Assembly (NCBI GenBank): GCA_018340805.1
Contig: JACMZG010001914.1
Location: forward strand, 12,254,667 to 12,318,666
DNA length: 64,000 nucleotides
Direction: 5' to 3'
From: Microvelia longipes
Lineage: Eukaryota > Arthropoda > Insecta > Hemiptera > Veliidae
Under the pieces are notes generated by a model, which did not search any database, was not told where the DNA came from, and saw only the letters and a list, made by a program, of their open reading frames with translations. Below are positions 12,701 through 23,413 of this stretch, one piece after another; the first letter of the stretch is position 1; the number at the start of each line of letters is the position of its first letter. Both the position numbers and the translations under genes were made by a program.

Positions 12701-15700
12701 AATCACTATAGTCACTATAGTTCTATTAGTCACTATAGTAAGTCAGTATAAGTACTATAGGAAAGTAAAGTCAATGTAAAAGTGGAGGAAAAATAAAAAG
12801 ACATAAAAATGTCATTTTCAAACCTATTTTTCTCCACTTCTATGGAGCAGATTTGAATGATTTGTTAATTTTAGATCTACAAGACACGCCCTTTAAATAT
12901 GTTATATTAATTATTCTTTTTGATTTGGCATAGCGGAACGCTGCTGCATTAATAAAGAGGAAATAAGAAAATCACCCAAAAGCTATTTCTTTTAAAATGA
13001 TGCTGGATCAGTGAGTCTTCTAAAACAGCATTTTAATTTTTGCCCAAAACAAATAACATTATTATATAATAAGATACTTAAAGTGGATGTTAAAAACTCA
13101 TAACATCAATAATTTACATTTATTTATATGTTAGAAAAATTGGAAGAAAAGAAAATAAATGGAAAGAGGAACTTTATAAAGTTCTAATTAAAGTGGACAT
13201 TAATATTACTTATAAATAGTGTAACTTTAAGCAACTACATAATTATTTTTGGGTAGCAATTATTTTTTGGGGTATTTTTTCCATCCAATTGTTTTTGCTA
13301 AGACAACTGTATGTAATGTATCCGTTATAATTGAAGTTACCTCTTTCAAGCATTTTAACAGCCTCACAAAGGAGCGGTACTAGAAGTCTGTTAACAACAA
13401 ATCCAGGAGTATCTTTGCATGTAATAGCTACTTTGCCAATTGCTTTACCCCAAGCCATGCAAGCATTGTAAGTGTCATCAGAAGTATCTACTGTCCTGAT
13501 AACCTGCAATATTCAATCATACATATCCTTCAGGAATCAGTCAATATTAAAAATCAAAAGCTAAAATGACATAATAAATAAGAATATACTTTTTTCTACT
13601 GAATGCACAATAGATTAAGGCCCGTATTCAAAGACGTTTTCCTAACATTTTCCTAACTTCTAACATTTGCCTTAAGGAGAATGTTAGGAAAATGTCAGGA
13701 GAATGTTAGGCAAATGTCAGGAGAATGTTAGGAGAATGTTAGGAAAATGTTAGGAAACGTCTTTGAATACGGGCCTTAGACTTAATAAAAAATGTCAAGT
13801 AAAACTTACTAGACTGTCCATTAAATTAAGGCCAGGTGCGAATCCATATCATGGCCAGGGGGAGGGGGGGGGGTCGCTTATTCTAGAAACAATTTTGCCC
13901 CTTATGACAAAGTAGTTCTCAGCAGAATTCCCATAAGGATTAATTCCCCCCTCTGCCCCTACAAGTTTTGCCTTGGCCACGAGCTTGGGCCATACATACC
14001 CTGGAATGTAAATTATTGTCAAGGGGTGGAGCTTATCTTTTTAGCTTAACATACTTATAATTTCTTTAGCTCAACATTCAGAGATAAATTGGATTGTTTC
14101 TCTTACAAGCCCCTCAAGTCAACGAATTGTTGTATTACTCCATATAAAATGTCAAAAAAAATCACAACAACAAACTATAAGAATATCTCGACTATCTCTC
14201 TCTAACAATCAACATTTGTTATGCGAAAGCGGTGCATGTTTAAAAAATAAAAAGCCATAGCAGGGCTACTGTTATGGTAAATTAAAAAAAAATCAACATT
14301 TATCAGGCTAATCATTTGATTAACTTGAACTTTTAAACACGATTGATTAAATTAAGTATTATTGATACCACAACAAAGGGCCTCTAATTTCCAATATAAC
14401 AATTACCTCATAAGTGTTATTTTCTGATAACAATAAGCTAAAAATAGTAAAAACAAGGATGTTTTTAGTATTGTTATAATAAGATGAGGTTAGAGTTATT
14501 TGCCAACTAAATATGACTCAATTGTGGAATCCAGGCATCAATGGATCAATAGAAAGATGGAGGCAATATTCTGACTTGATATATAATTGACGACTAATTA
14601 TTTAACATTTTCATTACTGTCACCTTTCCTTCTATTTTATTTTATAATATTTAACGCCCTGATTTAGTTTTAAAGAAAATGCTCATTCAAAAAATATTTT
14701 GTAATGAATAATAAAAACTACGAAGTCTCTCCACAAAACAAAACTTTAACTTTGCCAGACTGACTCTGATAAAAGGTAAAAAAAACAGAGACTAGTTCTT
14801 CTTCCTTTTTAACGTCTTAACGGTAATTACTTTAAATTTACAATGTTCAGATTTTTTTTATTCTGTTATACTTGTTTGTAGGTTTTGCACTGATGATGAC
14901 CTCTTTGTGGGTTGGAAGTGTTTTGCCAATCAAGTTTTGTTTTGCGGAGAGACTTCGTAGTTCATTATTTGTAATGGACTCCAATGACACTCATTGTAAT
15001 CATGAAGTTTGATAGTTACCTCAAGAAGTTTCATAACAGGTACAGGATTAAAAAAGTGAAGTCCAATAAATCTGTCCTTCCTCTGACAAACACTCGCTAT
15101 TTCTGTTATAGACAGGGAGGAAGTGTTTGATGCAAATATTGTGTGCTTAGGAGCAACCTGGCAACACAAACAACTATTAAATAGCAACAGTACAACTCTG
15201 ATTAAACCATGTTATATATATAATATATATATAAAATATAAATCCTTTCTATACAGCGTTCTTAAAAAAGTCCGAGCAATAGTGGTCACAACAATTCTTA
15301 AAATTAGAAAAATTGAAAGCAAAACTAAAAACTTTATAAGGAACTCTTTTAAATTTTTTATATTTTTAGAAGGAATAGGTCCTAAATAAAAAATAAAATT
15401 AATTTTGCAGAGCTTTCAATATAATTTTACTTTTTTCAAGGCTAAATCATAACAAAAACAGTTACATGGTTCCTGACAAATAGATGTTTGGACAAAAACT
15501 ATTTAATAATAATAATAATAATAAAGAAAAATCTAATGAAAGATTTGCGTTGTTTGGCTTTAGATTTAGAATGGAAGATTATAATGGAAAAAATTAATAT
15601 TTTTTATAAAATAATATTTTATAAATCTAAAAAATTACACTTCTTGAAATATTATTCTCAATAAATTTAGACTTAAGTAATAAATAATGTGTTCTATATT

Positions 15701-18700
15701 CCAAGGGTTTTGGAATTTGTAAAAAGAAATAATTTAAAAAGGTAGAAAAAGTAACGAAACATGAGGTGGAAAACATAATAACCTAAACTTTTTATTTTTG
15801 TATCAACATAATAATAACTAATATAAAAACATAAACAGAAATCTAAACCAAGATATATCATCCTATCCCTCATTATTTAAAAAAAAATGAAAAAAAAAAT
15901 CTACTTAGTATTACAAAAAAATATTAAAACCAAACTTTTTTTTTTTTTAAAAATAAAAAAAATTTCTGAAAATAGTGAAGTCCATAACCAATCTAAAGTC
16001 AATCCGTTAATCACACTGAATAAAGTTAATTACTATATAAATTTAAATCACAAATCCAGTCTTTTTGGTGCACATCTATTCCTAGTAGGATACCTAGAAG
16101 TTTTAGGAGTATTATGAGAACTAAATTGTGCTCCTAAGGGAAGTTGGTTAGGGAGTGAGTGTTTAGAAGAGAAAGTTGAGTTTTGAGCAGTGTTGGTAGG
16201 TGTTGAGGAAGCCTTAGGGACAAACTCTAAGGGAGAAGGTGGTGGTAACTGGCTTTTTGGCTCATTTCTTTCCTTATAAGGAATCTGAGTTAAGGCAGGT
16301 GCCGTACAAACTTCTTTAAAGGTAGCTTGCTCTGAGGGCAAACTATCAGACTCAACACAACTGATCAATTGATCAACGTGCCTTTTCCATACTATTTCAG
16401 GATGATCTGTTAAAGCAACCATATAAGTCACTGGTCCTATTTTATTTTTAATAGTACCCTTCTTCCACTTCTCTCCGGGTCTATAATTTCTTGCATACAC
16501 CGAGTCATTTACCTCAAAACTTACAAGGCTTGCATTATTTTCCAAAGGAACTTTTTCTCCACTTCCTTGAAACAAAAGATCCATTTTAGATCTCAATTGC
16601 CTTCCAAACATTAATTTGGCAGGTGACTCTTTAGATGTGCAATGAACTGCATTTCTATATTGGAAAAGTAATTTAAATATAGCTAAATCTATATTAAAGT
16701 CAGTATCATGGAAAGCAGTCTTCAGTTTATGCTTAAAATATTTCACTGAATTTTCTGCCAGTCCATTTGACTGTGGATGGTAAGGAGCAGTCAACTTTAA
16801 ATTTATTCCTAAGGACTGAAGGAAACTAAAAAAATCTGATGAACTAAAGGGAGGGCCATTATCAGCCACGATTATCTTAGGGAGTCCAAATCTGGCAAAA
16901 ATAGGTAATATGGATTTGAAGGTTTCATTAAAAGAAGTACTGGCAACAGGTAGAATTTCTACCCATTTAGAAGCAGCATCGGTAATAACTAAATAAAGTT
17001 TACCCTTAATAGGACCGAGATGGTCTAAATGAATTCTTTCCCAAACTTCTTTTGGACAATTCCATGAAACATTTTTGGTAGAAGTAGGAGGGTTGAATCT
17101 TTCTAGTTGGCAAGGCTCACACGATTTTACTAGTTCTTCTATTTGGAAGTCTAGGTGTGGCCACCACACATAGCTTCTAGCTATTGATTTCATTTTAGTT
17201 ATACCAAGGTGACCTTCGTGCAAAACATTTAGCACGGTCTGACGACAGCCTTCAGGTATAATTAACCTGTATCCCCAAAAAATACAACCTCTTTCAATAG
17301 AAAGCTCATCCCTTCTATGAGATAGTTTGAGGACTTCATCAGGCACATCCTTCATGGTGTCAGGCCAACCTCTTTGAATATATAAAGCCACTTTTGACAG
17401 AATTGGATCTTTCTTTGTAAATTTTTGAATATCACACCTGTTCAGGAATTTCAGAAGTTGAACAATAATTAAAATAGACAGGAACCTCTGAAATTTCTTC
17501 ACTTTTGTGTGGTTTTTCTAAAAGATCTAGATAGGTAATCAGCACAGATATTTTTGTTTACCCTTAATATATTGAATTTCAAAATCATATGATGATAATA
17601 ATAATGCATAACGCTGAAGTCTATTAGAAACCATACTGGGTAAACCTTTTTTTGAACCAAAAATAGAGACCAAAGGTCTATGATCAGTTACTAAAATAAA
17701 TTTATTAAAATACAGATATTGTTTAAAAGTTGTTACAGCAAAAATTACAGCAGTAGCTTCTCTACATATGCATGAATACTTCCTCTCTGACTGGCTCAAA
17801 GTTCTGGAGGAGAAAGCTATAGGTCTTTCTTCCTTATTAGGCATGACATGAACCAACATGGCACCTAAACCATATCCAGAACTATCGCAATATAGTTTGA
17901 TAGGTAAATCTGGGTTATAATGGCATAATACCGGAGCATTAACTAGTAATTTTTTTACTGTATTGAAAGATTTCAAACATTTCTTATCAAATTTAAAGGA
18001 AACATCTTTCTGCAACAACTTGTACAATGGGTGTAACTCAGACGACATATTTGGAACAAACTTAGCATAATAATTTACAAGACCCAAAAAAGAGCGTAAG
18101 GATGTGATATCACAAGGAATAGGGGCATTTAAAATAGCTTCAATTTTTTTATTTGAAGTGTGCAGACCATCCTTGTCTATAACGTGTCCCAAGTACTCAA
18201 CAGAGTCTTGAAAAAACAAACACTTTTCTTTTTTTAAGGTTAAATTATGTTTGTGTAAAATTTTCAAAACTGTTCTAAAGTTTTTAAATGATCATTAGTA
18301 TTTTTCGCCGTTATTAATAAATCATCCTGGAAGATTAAAACATTTTTAAAATGTTGAAAAAGCATTTCCATTTTTTTCTGAAATTTAGCAGGTAAAGATT
18401 TAATACCATATGGGGTGGAATTATACCTGAAAAGTCCCAGGTGTGTGTTAATAACTAGAAGTTTTTTAGAACTCTCACTAACTGGCATTTGGTTATAAGC
18501 TGCAACCAAATCAAGTTTTGTAAATTTTTCACCACCATGTAATTTTGTGAACATTTCATCTATTTTAGGTAGAGGATGGTGATCCTCTTCAATATAATCA
18601 TTTAATGATATTTTGAAATTTCCACAAACTCTAACAGTGTTATCAGGTTTTATAACCGGAACAATGGGGGTAGCCCAATCACTTTGCTCTACTGGACTAA

Positions 18701-21700
18701 GAACACCCTGATCAACCAATCTTTCCAGTTCAGTTTTTACTTTATCACGTAAGGCAAAAGGAAGTGAATAAGGTTTAAAAAATTTAGGTTCAACTTCCTG
18801 TTTCAAACAAATGTTCAATGGCTCGCCATTAAAACGACCAATATTCTTACTAAACACAGACAAATATTTTGAAATGAGAGATTCTAAAGCTGAGTCAGTG
18901 TTTGTTTGATTTGTAATTAAATATTGCTCACAACTGGAAGTCTTAGTTGAGTTTTTATTTGAACTTGAAAAATTTAAGGAAATTAACTCTAGTGACTCAA
19001 TCCAGTCTCTACCTAATATACAAGGTTTTTTTTCTACATTTACCACGTACAAGCTTAACTCCTTTGACAAATTTTTGAACTTAACATTAAACTTAATCTT
19101 ACCCTTAGTAGTAAATTTTTTTCCATTGTAAGGACAAAATGTGACCCTACTATGTTCTAATTTATCCTCAAGTTCAGGGAAATGATGTAAAAAAAGATGA
19201 TACGGCATAACCGACTTTCCCGCTCCAGTGTCAATTTCCATTGGTAGCTGTTTACCATTTAAGGTAATTTGTAAAAAATAAGGTGGTACATTTGACTCAT
19301 CCTGCAATGTAGAGATAGTCTCAAAACTGTATTGTTCAAAAACTTGAGCGACGTCTTGCTCCTCTTCATCATCATTCACATCAATGTGGTGATTTTTTTC
19401 TCTATTTTTATTTCTATTTTTAAAGCTTAAACAAGCAGCCTTAATGTGACCTTTTTTTCTGCAAAAACTGCAAGTATAGGACTTAAATTTGCAGTTTCTA
19501 AAATTATGATCACTACCTCCACCACACGAAAAGCAAGTAGGATTACTAGGTTGATAAGTTTTATCACTTTTCACATTCGTAGGGTTAGTTTTACTATCTT
19601 TTTTTCTATCCCTCGCCTTAGGTCCTGGTTTCTTTTTAAAGAAATGTAATGTCTGGTTATTAGTCTGATTAGACTCTGCAATAGAAGTAGAGTATTCCTT
19701 CAACGCCTCCATATCTGCAGCCAAATCAACGGCCTGACTAAACGTCAAACTTTCTCCCTGGCGCAATAACTTATCCAGGATTGGACCTGGTCGTAACCCG
19801 ACAACAAATCTGTCCCGCAAATTTTCTTTCAACTGAGATGCAAACTTGCAGTCTGTCGATAAATGTAGCAACCTGGCACTGAAATCTCTAACTGATTCAT
19901 TCTCTTCCTGTTTAGCCCTATGAAATTTGTATCTTTCCGTAAGAGTTGATTTTCTTTTTAAAAGTTGATCATCTAGGATCTGTAAAAGATCACTGTATGA
20001 TTTAGTCTTTGGTGAATCCGGTAGACATAGATCAATTAGTAATTTATATATCTCGTCTGACAAATGTATAATAAGAATACCCGTACGTCTAGGGTCGTCT
20101 TCCTTGATCGCATTCGCAACAAAATATTGATCAACCCTATCCTTAAATATGGTAAAATCATCTCTCCTCGTGAAATAAGGTAACGTACCTACTGACCCGG
20201 TCATTTTCTCGAGACTAGTAGCTTGAGTAGAGGAAGTAGTACTCACGGACACAGACGAATTTGACTTCGGCGATTTTTTGCCTGCTCTTCTGGTCATTGA
20301 AGGACTTTTTTACCTCGTCGCCATGTTCTATATTCCAAGGGTTTTGGAATTTGTAAAAAGAAATAATTTAAAAAGGTAGAAAAAGTAACGAAACATGAGG
20401 TGGAAAACATAATAACCTAAACTTTTTATTTTTGTATCAACATAATAATAACTAATATAAAAACATAAACAGAAATCTAAACCAAGATATATCAAAATAA
20501 TAATGCAAAATAATAAAGGAACTTTAAGTCAAAAAGTATATTGAAGGGGCAGTGGCAAGTAACAAGTAAATGTATTTAGATATAGGAATAAATAAAAATG
20601 ATTTTAGAATTTTTAAATAATGAGTAAAATAAATAAGTATAAGGAAGATTGATGAAGACTGCAGTTTTCATCAATCTTAATAATATATATTATATAGAAT
20701 ATTAGTCCAAGAAATTCACTCACTATTTTAAAATATAAGTATATTAATTTAGTAGTGATGACTAATATGGAGACCAATCATGCAAATCATTTAAGTATAT
20801 TAAAATAATAAAATACATTAGTACAAATACGAAGATAGGAGGAGATAAAATAATAATAATATTATTATTTTCTCGACCTTTTTAATCATTTATTCTATTT
20901 TCTTTTCACAAAAATTTTAAAAATAAGGTAATAAACAAGTAATATTAACTACTTCTAAACTTACATTATCAATAGATGAAAATAATTTATGTTTCAAATC
21001 CATACTCTCAACAACAGCTTCAACAACCAAATCTGTCTCCTTAACAGCTGATTGCAAGTCTCCTGAAAATTTGATATTACCAAGAGCTGTTGATACAAAT
21101 TTCTCTCCATCAGCTGGGGCATCCTAACAACAATACATATACATTAACGTTGGAAGAATCATTATTAATATCTTTTAAAAGTTCACATATTTTTAACAAT
21201 AGGCGTCTCAAACCATATATAATAAATATTTAGGTCTTCCGGTGGTAAAAGCATCAATCTAGAAGAAGACTCAGTCGTTTCACTTCCACTGTGGGAGGCA
21301 TATTCAGGGATGTAAGACATCATGGATGAAAACACAATGCTCTAAGAAACTTAACATTTATTCAGTCTGCAACGACAACAACCGGAGACACTTACACAAT
21401 TTATCATATCTAATAATATACTAGGTTTTGATGGAAAAAAGCAAAAAGTATAGACATAGTACCTTGAACTGTTTCTTAGCAACTCGTTGCAAATTATTTT
21501 TAATAGAACTATTAGCTTTCTCGAGAACTTTATCGTTTATATCAATCAAAGTAACTTGATGATTGGTCTGAGCAGCGACCTATAACAATAAACAAATATT
21601 TTTGTAAAGTAAAATAAGAAGATTATAACAAACAAAACAATACTTTTCCTGTTTACCTACTATAGTAGGTAAGGAAAAGTAAAAATAACAGTTTGAATAA

Positions 21701-23413
21701 TAACTTCTTAATAAAGAAATAGGAATAAAAATATAGCTATTACAAGAGAAATATGAAATAAATTGTTACTAATAATAGTAAGCCAATTGTTACTTGTCCT
21801 CATTTATACCATAGGAATATAAGGAAAGTGTTGTGTTAGCAAAAAACCCGAAACCAGGATGAAATAGTTATTTATGCCACAAGGCTGAGGAGTGTGTCTT
21901 TATGTCACGGCAATTAAATTTACCGACGAGCGAAACGAGTCGGGAAAAATTGCCAAGACATAAAGACATTCTCAGCCGGATGGCATACACTATTTTTTTG
22001 AGGTAGCACTCATTAAATAAACTGCGCTATATACTTAATTGAAAAAAAAAAAACGTCCAATTAACTCCATATTATCGTCATCATTGAATTCATCCATAGC
22101 TTCACACTTTTACTTCAAAATGTAAAAGCTTTACAAATAAACACACAAAAATTGTCAATTAGAACAACACTTTTTAAAAACGAAAAAAAAAAATAGTCTA
22201 CGAACAAAAGCAGAAACAAAATGAACTTTTTTAAAGAAATCATGAAGGGTTTACACAGATTGTTTTTTTGAACACGCTACATTACAGTAATGGCGGCAAT
22301 ATATGAATTACTTTTACGCCCTAGGAGTTTTTTTACATTCATTATTGTCCTCGGAGGTGAAAAGTACTAAATAACCTCCTATAACAATAATGATTGGCTT
22401 CTCATCCTAAAAACGGTCCAATAAAGTGCTCAATTACGTACTACCTCAAAAAAATGAAATTATGCATTTCAGACGATTTTAAGGCCTCCTGAGTGGTTTT
22501 TGCAAAGTTGTCTGTCTGTATGTGTATGTGTGTGTGTCTGTCTGTTACCATCATAGCGCCCAGTGTATTTATGCTAGAGATTTGAAATTTCGTACTAAAA
22601 TCAGTCTTCCATTGTAATTGTTCTATTCAGAAATAATGTTTTATGACGTCATTAACCCAAAAAAAAATTGAGATCAATTCGAGATTTGGAATGCATGTGG
22701 CCATGTTTAAGACTAAATGATGTGCTAAGCTTCATTTAATTATCAGCATTAGTACCTGCTTTTTTCCTTTTTTAATTATCAATTTTTTAATTTTATTTTT
22801 GTCTGCACTTAGAGTAGATAAGTAATTAGTGTAATTAATTTTTTGTAATTAGTGCAATAAAGATTTTCTTTTTCATTTATTTTTTCTGCAATAAAAGTTT
22901 AATTATATATAGATGTATGTATATAGTTTTATATAATATGTTATGGATAATTATTATATATAGATATGTATGTATAGTTGTATAAAAAAATTAATTATAT
23001 TGTAAATGTACTATAATTTTATTTATTTATCTTTTATTTAAACTTTAAATTTATTTATTTTTTTAAAATTTTAATTGTTTCCCCCACACTCAATCATAAG
23101 ATTTGTGGGATTTTTCACTGTTTCTTGTGTATTTTTTTTTATTATTTATTGTATGGTAATTTTTGAAAAATAAAAGATTTAAAAAAAAATGTAATTTTAA
23201 AGGTTGAAACCATACCAGTGAATTTACTTTGTTGCATATAATGCACTGTAGAATTTATCAATACCATTGATTCAACAAAATACAACAAATTTTCCAACGA
23301 ACCTGAGCAATCCCAGAGCCCATGAGACCTCCTCCAATGACAGTTACATTTTTAATCGCGTAAGCAGCAGAAGAAGATGAAAAAGCACGACTTAGAACCG
23401 GTCTCAATGCCAT
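9769..23413 (-). CDS. HADH: Mitochondrial 3-hydroxyacyl-CoA dehydrogenase, 7 exons, complete
   Basis: Oxidises L-3-hydroxyacyl-CoA to 3-ketoacyl-CoA with NAD+, the third step of mitochondrial beta-oxidation. Exons, in transcript order: 23413-23303, 21579-21463, 21123-20965, 15157-15020, 13503-13341, 11127-11011, 9890-9769. All introns are GT-AG and every phase joins, giving 308 aa against about 314 in the human enzyme. Residues 1-16 ([16 protein letters not shown]) look like a mitochondrial presequence. The Rossmann motif is [13 protein letters not shown] (about 25-37), followed by acidic LIDIND. The signature [11 protein letters not shown] and the catalytic-His segment [15 protein letters not shown] follow, then [13 protein letters not shown]. 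The C-terminal dimerisation domain ends [14 protein letters not shown] possible polyadenylation signal (AATAAA on the minus strand) is at 9618-9623. Intron 3 (15158-20964) carries a complete LTR retrotransposon in the same orientation as the gene. Confidence 0.97.
11351..11579. mobile_element. TIR element (MITE) in HADH intron 5
   Basis: 29-bp terminal inverted repeats beginning AGGGTCGGCCGGAAAAAGCA on the left and ending in the near-perfect complement (...CCCGCTGACCCT) on the right. 229 bp, no coding capacity. Confidence 0.75.
12250..12620. repeat. Tandem repeat, about 150-160-bp period, 2.3 copies
   Basis: The blocks ...CACAACAAAATCC..., ...CACTAGCTAAG..., ...GTAGGAATGTC... recur in the same order twice and begin a third time. 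It lies in HADH intron 5 and the copies are diverged. Confidence 0.65.
12655..12775. repeat. Short tandem repeat of CACTATAGT units
   Basis: Repeated CACTATAG and TACTATAG words, each self-complementary in part, over about 120 bp. Looks like local slippage expansion. Confidence 0.7.
13618..13787. mobile_element. MITE with AAGGCCCGTATTC termini and internal repeats
   Basis: Terminal inverted repeats AAGGCCCGTATTCAAAGACG and its exact complement at the right end. TTA/TAA flanks fit a TA or TTA target. The interior consists of many near-copies of the motif GAATGTTAGG. It lies in HADH intron 4. Confidence 0.8.
14698..14975. repeat. Inverted repeat with CTGATGATGA and GGAGAGACTT motifs
   Basis: 14698-14747 and 14930-14975 are inverted copies (CTACGAAGTCTCTCC / GCGGAGAGACTTCGTAG). 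Between them lies CTGATGATGACC at 14891. The motifs match the tail of the Penelope-like element at 50517-50600, so this is probably a solo Penelope-type terminal fragment. Confidence 0.5.
15690..15860 (-). repeat. 3' LTR of the gypsy-like element
   Basis: Second 171-bp LTR copy with no difference seen from the 5' LTR. On the minus strand it is preceded by the polypurine tract at 15872-15861. Confidence 0.95.
15861..15872 (-). other. Polypurine tract
   Basis: Minus-strand TGAGGGATAGGA immediately before the 3' LTR, purine-rich as needed for plus-strand DNA priming in LTR retrotransposons. Confidence 0.6.
16048..17502 (-). CDS. Retrotransposon integrase and pol C-terminus
   Basis: 484-codon frame. 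The zinc-binding HHCC region is visible ([10 protein letters not shown] ... [20 protein letters not shown]). The DDE core has Asp in VITDAASKW, Asp in VADNGPPFS and Glu in [11 protein letters not shown] chromatin/DNA-binding C-terminal part with GPVTYMV and WKRHVDQL follows, then a Pro/Ser-rich tail ending [10 protein letters not shown]. The first 35 or so codons do not match family sequence well; better matches are in neighbouring frames, so at least two more indels separate it from RNase H. The stop lies about 190 bp before the 3' LTR. Confidence 0.9.
   Translation of the reverse strand: MKKFQRFLSILIIVQLLKFLNRCDIQKFTKKDPILSKVALYIQRGWPDTMKDVPDEVLKLSHRRDELSIERGCIFWGYRLIIPEGCRQTVLNVLHEGHLGITKMKSIARSYVWWPHLDFQIEELVKSCEPCQLERFNPPTSTKNVSWNCPKEVWERIHLDHLGPIKGKLYLVITDAASKWVEILPVASTSFNETFKSILPIFARFGLPKIIVADNGPPFSSSDFFSFLQSLGINLKLTAPYHPQSNGLAENSVKYFKHKLKTAFHDTDFNIDLAIFKLLFQYRNAVHCTSKESPAKLMFGRQLRSKMDLLFQGSGEKVPLENNASLVSFEVNDSVYARNYRPGEKWKKGTIKNKIGPVTYMVALTDHPEIVWKRHVDQLISCVESDSLPSEQATFKEVCTAPALTQIPYKERNEPKSQLPPPSPLEFVPKASSTPTNTAQNSTFSSKHSLPNQLPLGAQFSSHNTPKTSRYPTRNRCAPKRLDL
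17539..18267 (-). pseudogene. Retrotransposon pol segment: end of RT and RNase H, frame-broken
   Basis: Open frame continuing the reverse transcriptase thumb ([23 protein letters not shown]) into RNase H ([42 protein letters not shown]). It is offset by one base from the upstream gag-pol frame and ends prematurely inside the tether motif KGKQ, where another frame continues after a run of A residues. Both breaks sit at homopolymers. No genuine start codon of its own is needed, since the first codon of the frame is TTG. Confidence 0.9.
18264..20297 (-). CDS. Retrotransposon gag, protease and N-terminal reverse transcriptase (frame breaks at end)
   Basis: 677-codon frame starting at ATG 20297, just after the primer-binding site. 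The N-terminal third is gag (start [13 protein letters not shown]; capsid-like helical region about 35-215). Two CCHC-type zinc knuckles follow near 255-290: [15 protein letters not shown] and [14 protein letters not shown]. The aspartic protease active site is [10 protein letters not shown] near 357. Reverse transcriptase follows from about 490 with the motifs [11 protein letters not shown] and the catalytic FQDDLL near the end. The frame stops shortly after the catalytic DD, at a short T run, and the RT continues in another frame from about 18267, so one base is missing or was lost in sequencing. Gag and pol share one frame here. Confidence 0.92.
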   Translation of the reverse strand: MTRRAGKKSPKSNSSVSVSTTSSTQATSLEKMTGSVGTLPYFTRRDDFTIFKDRVDQYFVANAIKEDDPRRTGILIIHLSDEIYKLLIDLCLPDSPKTKSYSDLLQILDDQLLKRKSTLTERYKFHRAKQEENESVRDFSARLLHLSTDCKFASQLKENLRDRFVVGLRPGPILDKLLRQGESLTFSQAVDLAADMEALKEYSTSIAESNQTNNQTLHFFKKKPGPKARDRKKDSKTNPTNVKSDKTYQPSNPTCFSCGGGSDHNFRNCKFKSYTCSFCRKKGHIKAACLSFKNRNKNREKNHHIDVNDDEEEQDVAQVFEQYSFETISTLQDESNVPPYFLQITLNGKQLPMEIDTGAGKSVMPYHLFLHHFPELEDKLEHSRVTFCPYNGKKFTTKGKIKFNVKFKNLSKELSLYVVNVEKKPCILGRDWIESLELISLNFSSSNKNSTKTSSCEQYLITNQTNTDSALESLISKYLSVFSKNIGRFNGEPLNICLKQEVEPKFFKPYSLPFALRDKVKTELERLVDQGVLSPVEQSDWATPIVPVIKPDNTVRVCGNFKISLNDYIEEDHHPLPKIDEMFTKLHGGEKFTKLDLVAAYNQMPVSESSKKLLVINTHLGLFRYNSTPYGIKSLPAKFQKKMEMLFQHFKNVLIFQDDLLITAKNTNDHLKTLEQF
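20313..20323 (-). other. Retrotransposon primer-binding site
   Basis: On the minus strand TGGCGACGAGG directly follows the 5' LTR. TGGCGAC complements a tRNA 3' end GTCGCCA, of the kind found in some tRNA-Ser molecules. The exact primer tRNA is not determined. Confidence 0.6.
20324..20494 (-). repeat. 5' LTR of the gypsy-like element
   Basis: 171-bp repeat reading TGATATATCTTGG... to ...GGAATATAGAACA on the minus strand, identical by eye to the copy at 15690-15860. It is followed directly by the primer-binding site. Confidence 0.95.
20495..20964. other. HADH intron 3 remainder, nothing recognised
   Basis: A/T-rich intronic DNA with no coding frame or repeat I can name. Confidence 0.5.
21868..21990. 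repeat. Foldback sequence with GCGAAACGAG centre
   Basis: Arms around TTTATGCCACAAGGCTGAGG and its inverted counterpart ending ...CATAAAGACATTCTCAGCC...GGCATA. The centre is CGACGAGCGAAACGAGTCG. Lies in HADH intron 2. Confidence 0.65.
21995..22452. mobile_element. TIR element (TTTTTTTGAGGTAGYAC ends)
   Basis: The left end TTTTTTTGAGGTAGCAC pairs with the right end GTACTACCTCAAAAAAA. No coding frame. Together with the neighbouring foldback it interrupts a 5S-type composite tail (21785-21860 and 22455-22600). Confidence 0.6.
22455..22760 (+). mobile_element. 5S-type composite element tail, forward orientation
   Basis: Contains AAGGCCTCCTGAGTGGTTTT, a (TGTC/TG)n stretch and CATAGCGCCCAGTGTATTTA, the complement of sequence in the 5925-6312 and 55085-55766 copies. 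Confidence 0.6.

Larger units (their letters stand above)
15690..20494 (-). mobile_element. LTR retrotransposon, Ty3/gypsy superfamily (mag-like), complete but frameshifted
   Basis: Seen: two 171-bp direct repeats that look identical by eye bound a 4.5-kb interior encoding gag-pol in the order gag, zinc knuckles, protease, reverse transcriptase, RNase H, integrase, which is the Ty3/gypsy order. Read on the minus strand, the 5' LTR is 20494-20324, a primer-binding site follows immediately, and a polypurine tract precedes the 3' LTR (15860-15690). Both LTRs start TG and end CA. No exact target-site duplication is visible; both flanks are similar A/T-rich sequence. It lies in HADH intron 3 in the sense orientation. 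Identical LTRs mean recent insertion, yet the pol frame is broken several times. A single gag-pol frame and short LTRs suggest the mag lineage (inference). Confidence 0.95.

Noticed and set aside
15887..16117. Plus-strand frames at 15123-15389, 15887-16117 and 19446-19649
   Set aside because: Antisense shadows of HADH exon 4 and of the retrotransposon.
15685..20501. Target-site duplication AATAATG around the LTR element
   Set aside because: The motif is adjacent to the left LTR but displaced on the right side. In A/T-rich flanks this is not convincing.
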